NCBI GenBank assembly: GCA_026122225.1
Contig: JANEZZ010000728.1
Coordinates: 1,550,001 to 1,614,000, forward strand
DNA length: 64,000 nt
Source of the DNA: Heloderma charlesbogerti
Taxonomy: Eukaryota > Chordata > Lepidosauria > Squamata > Helodermatidae
Reading direction: 5' to 3'
The first letter of the stretch is position 1; the number at the start of each line of letters is the position of its first letter. Positions 1 through 10,390 of the stretch are shown one piece after another. The position numbers and the translations under genes are program-made. The notes under the pieces are model-generated. The model made no database searches. It was not told where the DNA came from and was given only the letters and a program-made list of their open reading frames with translations.

Positions 1-129
1 CATTAAGGTATGGAGGAAGGGAAGGGGTGATGTTTTTTCCTCTTCCTGGGCTGGACTGGCTGACCCAAACAAAGCCAGATAGTTGTCTTAGGGTTAGTTC
101 CTCACACTTAGCAGATCCTGTGGTTTATG

Positions 130-645
130 TTATTGTTAAACAAAAGTGGATATTAGACAAACTGGAGAGGGTTCAGAGGAGGGCAATGAAGATGATCAGG
201 GGACTCGGAACAAAGCCCTATGAGGAGAGACTGAAAGAACTGGGCATGTTTAGCCTTGAGAAGAGAAGACTGAGGGGAGATATGACAGCGCTCTTCAAGT
301 ACTCGAAAGGTTGTCACAGAGAGGAAGGCCAGGATCTCTTCTCGATCATCCCAGAATGCAGGACACAGAATAATGGGCTCCTGTTACAGGAAGCCAGATT
401 CTGGCTGAACATCAGGAAAAACTTCCTGACTGTTAGAGCAATACAACAATGGATCCAATTACCTAAGGGAGGTTGTGGGGTCTCCCACACTGGAGGCATT
501 CAAGATGAAGCTGGACAGCCACTTGTCAGGGATTCTTTGACATGGATTCCTGCACTGAGCAAGGGGGTTGGACTCGATGGTCTTATAGGCCCCTTCCAAC
601 CCTACTATTCTATGATTCTAAAAGTGGCCCCTGTTCCCCAAACTC
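130..645 (+). mobile_element. CR1 LINE 3' end
   Basis: The plus-strand frame KLERVQRRAMKMIRGL, then EERLKELGMFSLEKRRLRGD and RFWLNIRKNFLTVRAIQQW, is the extreme C-terminal reverse-transcriptase tail seen in amniote CR1 elements. It is followed by the CR1 3' UTR (TTGGACTCGATGGTCTTATA...) and the terminal TATTCTATGATTCTA motif at 604-620. The copy is 5'-truncated and lies in a REV1 intron in the opposite orientation. The open frame of 246 codons starting at 27 is this remnant plus flanking sequence, not a cellular gene. Confidence 0.85.
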
Positions 646-1354
646 CTGTGTCTGCCTCTTTATTCCTCCTTCAGGCACCATCCCTAACATGGCATTTACC
701 TTGCCACTACACACTGATTCATGATTTTCATAAAACTATCCACTGTGACCCAAAGACCTCTCACTGATATCCAGTACTGACAATTCACACAAGGTAAGAC
801 TTGGCTCCCTGCCTTCTTGCCTAATCCGATACACCCTGGAGCGCGTACATTCTTTAGAAACAAACTGCATCACAAAGGAGGTCCACCTCCCACTTCAAGC
901 TATTATAGCTCAAAGAAATACTGTTATATTTATCAACTAGTTTTAAAAAAATGGTGTGGGGCTATTTTATTTGCAACCCACTAACCTTAGCTATGCAATT
1001 TTAAGCAGTAAAAGCAACCAACTATTACCATGAGAAAGATACCCTTTAAAGATTATGAATTTTGTTTGGGATGTAGCTGCTACGTTGTCACTGGAGTGAC
1101 ACCCTGATCGCATTTCAGCCTGAAAGAAGCATCTTTCAAATATTCATTAACAGAAGTTTAATTTAAAATGCTTCCATGTCTACCAAATTTCTTTTCCAAA
1201 ATGGAAACCTTATTCATATATACCCAGTAATTACAGACAACATTATTAATTAAATCTGAAGATACCATCATAGCATTTCAGGATGGGATTGTTACAAGTG
1301 ACAGTCCCATGAAAAATACAAGTTTTTGCATTTCAAGAAATTGCAGATTTGTAC
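646..1354. other. REV1 intron, nothing recognised
   Basis: AT-rich intron sequence lies between the CR1 tail and coding exon 7. No exon-like frame, RNA gene or clear repeat was seen on either strand. Confidence 0.5.
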
Positions 1355-1471
1355 CTGCTTTGCCATTCAATAATTTATTCTGGTAATACTGCCATTCCAT
1401 CTGAGGGCTTGCACCAGGACGAAACAATGCTTTTCCTGATCCTCTGTTACTTGTGACAGCCACTGGTTTCC
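1355..1471 (-). CDS. REV1: REV1 coding exon 7 (palm/fingers)
   Basis: This 117-base exon encodes residues 441-479. KPVAVTSNRGSGKALFRPGA is the Y-family motif in which the incoming nucleotide triphosphate is held, followed by SPQMEWQYYQNKLLNGKA. The acceptor is TTTCACAG and the donor is GCAG/GTACAA at 1355. Open reading continues a short way into the intron by chance. The next exon is not found between 1 and 1354, so the gene leaves the window here. Confidence 0.95.
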
Positions 1472-2614
1472 CTGTGAAACATAATTAGGTTAGGAAACGT
1501 TAAGTCAACTTGCACTGCAGTTTTACAGAAACTGTAACCAATACTTCAACTTGCCTAGCAACACAAATTGTGTCTTACAATTCTTGATTAATACAGTTAC
1601 AACTGTAAAGCCTTTTTTTGGGGGGGGGGGAGCATGATCTACAGGTGAATTTTCTCAGTGGTGCACACATGTTAATATGCCTGTAATGGATAGAGACACA
1701 AAAGGGCAGTTTAATGCAATATAGTTTGTCTTACTCTACAGAATGAAAACCTAGAAGATTTGGCTCTAACAAAGTTAATGTTCAACCTTTAATTCAAAAC
1801 GCTACAGACTCCTGTACTATTTCCATTATTATTTCTACTTTCAGTTGATGATAAAACGTTCACCAATCCAACCATTTAGGCTGAAGTTTACCATGCTTTC
1901 TTTCTCATTCAGGTTCTATCATTAACTACAGGTACTGCATTTGTTTTTATATATAATAAATTTCATGTATTTGTGTATTTATATAAAATGTTATATATAT
2001 ATAAAATTAAAATTGAAGTTCTAAACAGCTGCTCCCTTATTTACATAAGTTAGATAAGCTGGGACATAGATCAAGCTGTTTTCTGTTGAGCACTCACATC
2101 GTGAAACTCCCTGCCTAGGAAGGTTTTCTGAATGATATCCCTTACAATGATAGAAGTCTTTTTTCAAAAGGATTTCCCCTGCTATAGATGATTGTCAGAC
2201 TCTGGTTTTAATTGGAAATGATGCTCTTGCTGTTTTTGTCTTCTGGGTAGCCTATTTTATGTGTTTTAAGTGCTTTTATTATTTGAATTTTCTAAGTACG
2301 TTTGTATAAGTTTATCCCCCATAAAAAGTACTAAAATAGTAACAAAATTAAATTTTGATATTTTAATTGTTAAGGATAATAAAAGTACAAATGTGCTCTC
2401 TTCCTTAACTGCAGAGAGGAAAAGAGAACTCTTATCTGTGTCCTTTGAACATGGAGGACTGAATGAAAAAAACTCTGGTAATATTTGCAAAGTATGATAA
2501 TATCCATATATTCATTTTCAGGTTAAAAGCTTTTTCATGCCAAAAGGTGAGCATTTAGTGGACATGTTTTTATAAATATAAAGTTGTGACATTTAAAGAG
2601 GTATGACTACTAAC
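1472..2614. other. REV1 intron between coding exons 7 and 6
   Basis: AT-rich intron with a poly-G run of eleven or so at 1620-1630 and a short TA-rich microsatellite near 1950-2005. The two overlapping ~75-codon frames at 2266-2497 show no family resemblance and are treated as chance. Confidence 0.5.
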
Positions 2615-2722
2615 CTTTCAGATCTGGCCTATCTCTGATACCCACTGATACAAAGAAGCAGTCCATATCCACATGCATTATACAGCTCTGGTGTTTGGTT
2701 GAGCTCAAGATGGATGAATTAT
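2615..2722 (-). CDS. REV1: REV1 coding exon 6 (polymerase palm, first catalytic Asp)
   Basis: This 108-base exon encodes residues 405-440. It contains CIMHVDMDCFFVSVGIRDRP, the hallmark motif I of Y-family polymerases. Asp-423 is the first metal ligand, and the double Phe at 427-428 is the usual steric-gate region. The acceptor is TACTAG at 2724-2723 and the donor is AAAG/GTTAGT. The exon is too short for the usual length cutoff, and it was found by reading the minus strand between exons 5 and 7. Confidence 0.95.
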
Positions 2723-2924
2723 CTAGTATAACAGAAAAACAGAAAATGTAATCAAGGCTGAATCATTTTTATGTTCCTGTTGATCTAGAACTTACCACCC
2801 TGATCTTTGTTCACAACTATTTAAACTATCCTTAAAATATGTACGATACCACATAGTTCTAGTAGTCCAATGTAGTTTCAAATTTAAAAAGGTACGAATA
2901 CCTCATATACTATTCTTCCCTACA

Positions 2925-3240
2925 GCAGATACAACAGGCAGTATCCAACATTGCCCGTGTGCCAGCAGGACCCACCGCTGGCCCAATGGGAAGCTAGCAC
3001 TTCATAAGCAACCAGAAATGAACTGAAACACTTGGTTTGGGAATGGAAAAGGTCAGTGGAGTTCATGGAAGGGAGCTCCGCTGACTTGCCATGTTCCAGA
3101 AACAAATGTTTCTGCTCATTTCCGGAGTTGCTCTAGGAAACACTAGCTTCCTGTTGTGCCAGTGGTGGATCCCACTGGTGCAACATAATCAGCAGAGGTA
3201 CATGAGCAGCATTGGATACTGCCCAATTTCAGCAATGTGT
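2925..3240. repeat. Foldback (palindromic) element in REV1 intron
   Basis: Two arms of about 110-140 bases are imperfect inverted copies of each other. The left arm contains GCAGTATCCAACATTGCCCG followed by GTGCCAGCAGG, and the right arm contains TTGTGCCAGTGG and ATTGGATACTGCCC. The centre is at about 3070. The layout fits a non-autonomous DNA transposon (MITE) or foldback element. No transposase is present. Confidence 0.65.
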
Positions 3241-4799
3241 AGTACAACCTTGCAACTACATTTTAGATTCTGAATTAAAAAAAAACACAAATAAATGTTC
3301 TATATCAATCTCCCAGCCTGATTCAATGCTGCACCTGTAGCGGGAAACACAGGTTTTTAGCTGAAGTGGTACCCAATAAAAGATGATCAGGTGCCTTTCA
3401 AAAGCCAGAAAAGTTAATGTAAACTTGTGCTAGTGCTAAGGAAGGAAAATGAGTTCTTGGGACCTTGAAAAAGGGTATTGTGCAAAACAGCTGTCATGCT
3501 CAGGAGCCCAACTGATGGCTAATAACAGAAGAACTTATAGCTGATGTTGCCTTACTACAGAGGGCAGGGATGGGTTCCTGCTTTTACTGGTGTTTGGAAT
3601 TCTGCTTTCCCCCTTCATAGTGACGCAAGAGGAAGATCATGAACACACAAAAATGTTTGAAACTTTCATACACTAAAAGTTTTGTCATCCCTTAAAAATA
3701 ATAAAATGGAATCGTGCCACAAGATATTGTCAAACAAATCAGTTGTATAACACTCAATGAATACTAAACTACGGAGAACTATTCTTTATTCAGAAGCTGT
3801 CAATTTGGAATCTGTTCACAACATGCAGATATCAATTTCATTATTTGTTAATTTTTAAAAAATAAAACAAAATGAAAAAAGTAAACTCAACACAGAAAGA
3901 CCTATTCATACACATGCAGCTTCAGATTCTTGACCATGGCCCTATACCCTCTCCTTTTCTAAACTCTTTTATATGTTACTTTAATACAGTTTAAGTGCTT
4001 TTATTCTTAGTTTTATTATTTTAAGTCGAAACTGCAAAGAGCCTATAAAAATGACAATTCTTTTTCCTTGATATAGCTGAATATGCTGAACAGCACAGGC
4101 CAGCAATCATGGGCTAAAAACTACCAGCAACTGCCCAGTTTTTAAAAAAGTATCCATTCATGTCAGACTTTTCCCAACTGTTGATGACATCAGTTGCACA
4201 TCTACAATGCTGGCCTGAAGAGTAATAAAAAGTGGAAAAAGTTTTGTACATTCTAATCCTTTATACTGCAACAAAGAGTAGTGTGAATACAACGAGATAG
4301 CATTTTTCCTTCAGAATTATAATGCTAATTATATTTTTATGCACATTCCCACTTCAAATAGCAAGAATAACCTGGTATTACCTATAAAGCCTAGAAGTTA
4401 AGACAACAGGTTTATAATTAAGGTATGATGTCATAATTTTCTGACATTAATGTGGTCAGTTGGATTTGATACATAAAAATGCATGTAAAAGGATTGTGAC
4501 CATTGAAACATAAGCCCCAAAACACCCTCAAGTCCTTTATGACTATGGAAGGGAAGGAGGAATAATCTCATGGCATACACTCCAGTTCCCTCAACCTTGA
4601 GAAACTGCCCATGAACAGGCACCTTAACTATGACATGAGAGGAATGTTGTGCTTTTCCTTGCATACCCTTGTCAAGTTATCTCATAGGTTCAAGCTGCCC
4701 ATCACTGGTTTACACAGAATATACAATTGGTCAATATATAAGCTGCTTGAAATAGCACGAGTGAATAGCATCTTTTTAATATAACCTTAAAATATTTAC
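3241..4799. other. REV1 intron, nothing recognised
   Basis: AT-rich sequence immediately downstream of exon 5 in the gene's direction. There are no recognisable repeats or exons. The 77-codon minus frame at 4431-4664 has no family resemblance. Confidence 0.45.
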
Positions 4800-5503
4800 C
4801 TGAGCCAGCTTTATTGATTGTAGATTGCCCTGCTTTCAGTTTTTTTAACTTTTCCCTTCCTGGGAAGATAGCATGGTTTTGCTTCTGCAGTGTGTTGACA
4901 AACTCTGTAAATTCACACTTCCAGGTAGATATATGATGCAATCTTGAACGAGAATAGAAGTCAGAAATGAAATTGCTGTTAGAAGGTTTGGACAGAGATG
5001 AAGAATCTACCTTACTAGGAGCAGGTACTGAAGTAGTGCTTTTTGTGCTTGAAGGCCCCTGAATAGTAGAGTGGTGAGCACCATTTATTTTAGTATTACT
5101 GTGCAAAGATGAAAAAGATGAGTTACTCATAGTCCTATGCACGTTCCGTAAAAGTTCTGTATTTTTGTTGCTTTGTTGCAAAAGCTGCATAGAGCAGTCT
5201 CTAAAGTCAGTGATTTCTCTTCTTTCCTCTTCCTGCACAGGACCTGGAGACAGTCTGCTTGTAACATTGTTGCCAGAGTGCACCAAGCTATCCTGTGTCT
5301 TTAAGGCACTGTTGGAACCATGAGTGTGTCCATTAAACATGGAAATGTTGTCTCTATGATGAATTCCGTTCTTTTTGCTACCAGAAAAGGTTTGCTCCAA
5401 CTCCAAGAATCCTGTATCTTCAGTCTCATCTTCCTGGTTCAATTCACTCATTCCATTGGCTTTTATTTCATTTTCTACTTCATACTTCTTTACTAGACAA
5501 TTT
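4800..5503 (-). CDS. REV1: REV1 coding exon 5 (linker and N-digit)
   Basis: This is the largest exon in the window, at 704 bases, covering residues 170-404. Most of it is a Ser/Thr/Asn-rich, low-conservation linker with islands shared by vertebrate REV1: LKTQDSLV, NTKINGAHHSTIQGPSSTKS and SNFISDFYSRSRLHHIS. The last island holds Arg-357 and Leu-358, the REV1-specific N-digit pair. In solved REV1 structures this arginine pairs with incoming dCTP while the leucine displaces the template guanine. WKCEFTEFVNTLQ and FPGREKLKKLKAG follow. The exon starts at 5503 after a TTTTAG acceptor and ends with donor CAG/GTAAAT at 4800, leaving one base of codon 405. Confidence 0.97.
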
Positions 5504-6189
5504 CTAAAAGAGAGAAAATTCATAATACAGAGATAAAATAGAAAAACAGCATTTAAATAAACAGAAAATTTATTTTCTACTTTTTTGGATGCAAATCTTT
5601 ACACACTTATCTGACTGGGACTGAGGCTCAGAGAACTCAATGGGATGTGCTTCTGAATACACATGTATAGGATCACGCTGTTAAGAGTATTTATTACACA
5701 TAGGAGTCACTCTAAATAGGTTTTAATTATACATTCTACAGCTGTCACAAAACACACGCCAGTTATATAGACAAGAAACTGAACTGCATCATCCACTTCT
5801 ATATCACGTAGACTTTAAAGGGAGAATAAAGTCCACACTATATATGATGACAACAGACCTGTGTCTGGCCCCAGCATGCGCAAAAACCAATCTGGGGTGA
5901 AATTTAAGGTACAAAAGTGGCACAGGGATAGAATACATTGACACATCCTACACCTGCCACTCTCACCACACAGTGCCACCCCGAACTGCTTTTCTCTGAA
6001 ATGGGCTTATTTCAAGTATCAGAGGCCAAGGAAGAGTGATCTCAGGAGACTGACAATGGGGAAGAAGGGGCAGGCAGGGACAAGGTCTAGCACCCCACCC
6101 CTGTCCACCTTTTTTGTACTTTAAATCACACACATCAATGTTTTACAGAAATGACTGGAGCAGCCCTGCATGTGCAGTTTGGTTTTCAA

Positions 6190-6305
6190 GCACACGCATA
6201 AGGTTTCAATCCTATATCTATGGGAGTAAGCCCAATAGGGCTTACTGAGCCCAATAGGACTTACATCTGAGTAGACATGAATACTGTAAATATCTCCTAA
6301 TGAGA
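6190..6305. repeat. Degraded copy of palindromic MITE family B
   Basis: TTCAATCCTAT...GGGAGTAAGCCC...GGACTTACATCTGAGTAGACATG resembles the short palindromic family found better preserved at 33851-34033. The family's ends carry GCAATCCTAT and its inverse, and its core holds ACTCAGAAGTAAG-type sequence. Confidence 0.6.
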
Positions 6306-7117
6306 TCAATAGAATTCAGAAGTGCTTAAAATTCGTTGGTGTATGCCCACTAAATATTTTTCCCACTTTCAATGTTTTCATAATTTTTGAATTTGAAAAT
6401 TGTTCATCATAACCATTACTGTGATTGCATCTATCAAGATGAATGTGCTCCCCAGATTATTTTTAGTTATCCATATAGCTTTACAATTGGACACATCAAC
6501 AGCCCGGCAGAAGTTAATAACCTAAACTTGTCTGGCAAGGGAAACCTCCAAGAATGGCTGCAACAGCGTATAAAAATGAGGAAGGGGTGAGTCGGGACCC
6601 CCCAATATTAAAATTTATTATCAAGGCAGAAACTAACCTTGTTAAATTATTATTTTAGCATTATAAAATCAAAAGCAAAACAAACTGTGTTAGAACATAC
6701 CAGACTGCTATGATTCCAAACAAGAACTTGGATAGAAACGTTACAAAGGATTGTTCTAGTTTATTCAAATCCAGCTGTTTGCTGTAAGCTTAAGCCACTT
6801 GTAGGGCCTAGTTTATCACCTCATACTTAGATCTTTTATACATGAACAAGCAAAAGACCTAGAAGATTTCTCATTATGAGAAAATTCTGGTTTAGACAGT
6901 ATAGAAAATAATTAACAAGTGAGGAAGGCAGTAAGCTTAATGGGAGGTATAAGACCTTCCACATGTTTCAATATTTTAATTTTTGTTGCTCAGGAAATAT
7001 TAGTAAACAGCTCAAAATATCTTTTGAATTATTAATAGAAATAGATCATACAAAAGGTTTGTTAAGTAGATTCTGTCCTATTATGGGCCAGGTTGCATAT
7101 AACAGCATCAAATCATG

Positions 7118-7430
7118 TATTAATCCATGATTTGCGGGGATGCACACCACTTCTGTTTTCTGTAAATAACCTCTAATCAGCCCAATTGGAGGTTGTGAAC
7201 GTGACATGCAAATTTTACGGGCTAAACAACCCAGTGGTTAACTCAACAAGAAACTAGAGGTTAACCACTGGGTTATTTAGCCCCTAAACAATCCATCCAT
7301 CTGCACATCATGTTCACAACTTCTGATCAGACCGATCAGAGGCTGTTTACAGAAACTGGAAGAGGCTAGGAGGCAAACCTGAGAATCGTGGGTTAAATAA
7401 TCCATAATTTGCCACCATGATGAGCGAACC
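7118..7430. repeat. Foldback element, ~310 bp, long hairpin
   Basis: Inner arms at 7219-7242 and 7259-7283 are near-perfect inverted copies (GGGCTAAACAACCCAGTGG against CCACTGGGTTATTTAGCCC). Outer arms extend the match: CTGTAAATAACCTCTAATCA and GGTTGTGAACGTGACATGC on the left pair with GCACATCATGTTCACAAC and TGATCAGAGGCTGTTTACAG on the right. The arrangement suggests a MITE of a hAT-like group. The family is not named. Confidence 0.7.
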
Positions 7431-7839
7431 AGGTCATTATAGTGGGGGGAGGGAGGGCGGATCTGCATGTGTTCAACCATAACGCCAATAAATATCTTCA
7501 GTTCAACTGCTCTGTTCTCTCTGTTATACTTAGAGTCACTTAAAACCTTAGTGAGAAAGTGGGAGAGAGATCTAGGTAAAAAACCCAAAAATATGAGATT
7601 AAAGACCTAGCGAAATGTTAAGAGTGTCTGTGTCTTCAAAAGAAATTTATTTCTTTAATATACAATTCTCTATCATCAAATACAAGATGTTTATTGGCAT
7701 TACAGTTCAATACATGATTCCTCCCCCACCCCACCTCAAAGGGTAAGACACAGAGGTTGGGGGAAGTGAGGGGAAAGGCCAGCATGGGGTTTTCTCCTGT
7801 GTGAATTGGGTGTCTCCCCTATGTGAATTGGCTATTTTA

Positions 7840-10390
7840 TTTTTTATTTATTTTATTAAATTTCTTAATCGCCCATCTGGCCAGTCACCCAGCCACTCTG
7901 GGAGATGTACAACAATTCAATTTAAAACAGTAAATCACACATTAAAACATTGTCTAAAAATACTCTAACCCACCCCAAATGCCTGCCTCAACCACCAAGT
8001 TTTCAATGCGTGGCGGAAGCGCATTAGAGAGGGGGCATGGCAGAGTTCACTAGGGAGGGAGTTCCACAGAGTGGGGGCCACCACAGAGAAGGCCCTCTCC
8101 CTCAACCTCACCAGCCTAGCTGTCCTGGCTGCTGGGACAGAGAGAAGGCCATCTGAGGCTGATCTTGTTGAGGGGCCTACCTGGTGTTGCTGGAGGCACT
8201 CCTTGAGATAGGCTGGGCTGGAACCATATAGGGTTTTAAAGGTCAAAACCAACACCTTGAATTTGGCCCGGACAACAACTGGTAGCCAGTGCAACTCCTT
8301 CAGCACGGGAGTGATGTGATCACACCAGTGGCTGCCTTTAATCAGGTGAGCTGCTGCATTCTGCACCAGCTGCAGCTTCTGAACTGTCTTCAAGGGTAAC
8401 CCCACATAGAGCACATTACAGTAGTCTAGACGAGAGGAGACCAGGGCATGTACTACCGATGGGAGCAGATGGTCGGGAAGGCAGGGGTGCAGCCGCCATA
8501 TCAGATGGAGTTGCTACAGTGCTGTCCTGCTCACAGCTGACACCTGAGCCTCCATGGACAGCTGGGAGTCTAAAATGACCCACAGGCTGCGGACCTGGTC
8601 TTTCAAGGGTAGCCGTATCCCATTCAACACCAGGTCAACATCCCCCAACCTCCTCTTGTCTCCCACCAAAAGTACCGCGGTCTTGTCACGGTTCAGCTTC
8701 AGCTTGTTCCTCCCCATCCAGCCACTCACCGTCTCCAGACGTTTGGACAGGGATTCTACAGCCAACCCTGGTGAAGATTTGAACGAGAGGCAGAGCTGCG
8801 CGTCATCTGCATATTGATGACACCGCACCCCAAACCTCCTGATGATAGCCCCCAGCAGCTTCACATAGATGTTAAATAGCATCGGGGAGAGGATGGAACC
8901 CTGTGGCACCCCACAAGTGAGTGGCCACGGGTCCGAAACCTCCTCTCCCAGTGCTACCCTCTGGTACCTGCCAGAGAGGAAAGACCAGAACCACCATAAT
9001 ATAATGTCTCCAATGCCCAACCTTTCCAGGTGGTCCAGGAGGATACCGTAGTCAATGGTATCAAAAGCTGCTGAGAGGTCGAGGAGAACAAGGAAGGAGC
9101 ATTCACCCCTATCCAAAGCCCTCCTCATATCATCCACCAAGGCCATTTCTGTCCCATGCCCTGGCCTGAAGCCCGATTGAAATGGATCTAGATAATTGGC
9201 TTCTTCCAAGTGTGCCTTCAACTGCATTGCCACCACCTGCTCAATGTTCTTGCCCCAAAATGGCTGATTCGAGACTGGATGAAAGTTATTCAAAACTTGG
9301 GGATCCAAGGAGGGCTTCTTTAAGAGTGGTCTTATCACTGCCTCCTTGAGGGCTGATGGCATCACTCCCTCCTCAAGGGAGGCATTCACCACCACCCTGA
9401 TCCCCTCGCCCAATCTCTCTCTGCAGCTCATTATGAGCCAAGATGGGCAAGGATCAAGTAAGCAGGTGGTTGGCTTTACAGATGAAAGCACCTTGTCCAC
9501 TTCATCAGAAGGAAGAAGCTGGAACCGATCCCACAAAACCGGTTCGCCACAGGCCGCCTCTTGCTTGCTAACTGTATGCATGGAGCATGGAATAACACTC
9601 CTGATCTGATCCATTTTATCTGCAAAGTGCCTTGCCAAGGCCTCACAGGAGGCCTTAGAATGCTCCAGTGGTTCTGGAGCAACTGGACCGACCAGGCTTC
9701 GCACCACTTGGAACAGCCTCCTGGGACAACACTCTGCGGATGTGACAGAGGCAGCATAATATTCCTTTTTTGTTGCTTTAATCACCACATGATACGCTGA
9801 AGATACAGCTCTAGCCTGTGTCCGATCGTCTTCGGAGTGAGACTTCTGCCACCGGTACTCTAGCCGTCTCACCTCCTGTTTCAGAGCTCATGATCATGGA
9901 TTAAACCATGGTGCAGTTTGAACCCTGTTCAGGGGGAGAGGGTGTTTCGTAAAACACTCGATCTACTGCCCCAGTGATTGTGGCATTCCACCCACCCACC
10001 AGGGTCTTGACCGAATGGCCGTTTGCGTGCTCCAAAGAATCCCCAAGTGCGTTCAGGAATCCATTTGGATCCATAAGACGCCTGGGGTGGACCATTTTAA
10101 TGGGTCCTCCACCCCTGTGGAGGGGTTGTAGAACCGAGAAGTCCAACGTCACCAGATAGTGATCTGACAATGAAAAGGGGGGGTGGATATACCCCCGACT
10201 TCCAGATCACTCCCTGCTTCTCCAGAAACAAACACAAGGTCTAGTGTATGACCGGCTACATGGAGGGGTGCAGTTGGACAACTCCCAGGAAGCCATGGTC
10301 TCCATGAAGTCCTGAGGTGCCCCCATGAGGACGGCCTCTGAATATACATTGAAGTCCCCCAACACCAATAATATAGATATGGGTGGGTAG
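7840..10390 (-). mobile_element. L2-like LINE, 5'-truncated, broken ORF2
   Basis: Minus-strand frames give, in order, endonuclease pieces (LGDFNVYSEA near 10350, MSDHYLVTLDF at 10170), a reverse transcriptase of about 450 codons (9872-8514) and the C-terminal tail (8414-7965). The RT shows LDPFQSGFRPGHGTEMALV, LLDLSAAFDTIDYGILLDHL, CGVPQGSILSPMLFNIY and YADD in RCHQYADDAQL, so the catalytic box is intact. The tail ends in a TTAAATTTCTTAATCGCCC type 3' end with the A/T-rich repeat at 7833-7860. Frame breaks lie near 8420-8510 and 9875-9900. The start of the endonuclease is missing. The element sits in a REV1 intron in the same orientation as the gene. L2 against another CR1-group clade is judged from the RT style only. 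Confidence 0.85.
8514..9872 (-). pseudogene. L2-like reverse transcriptase fragment
   Basis: A 452-codon open frame carries the RT palm and fingers of the LINE described at 7840-10390. Motifs seen are the Asp in LLDLSAAFDTID (motif A), GVPQGSILSP (motif B) and YADD (motif C). Then LETVSGWMGRNKLKLNRDKT follows, which is the usual thumb-side motif of lizard L2 elements. The frame lacks the endonuclease on one side and the C-terminal tail on the other, so it cannot encode a complete ORF2 protein. Confidence 0.85.

Noticed and set aside
27..767. 246-codon plus-strand frame near the window start
   Set aside because: The central part is the CR1 ORF2 tail and 3' UTR. The ends are unrelated flank.
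4431..4664. 77-codon minus frame next to REV1 exon 5
   Set aside because: It is outside the spliced frame, lacks splice signals and resembles no REV1 sequence.
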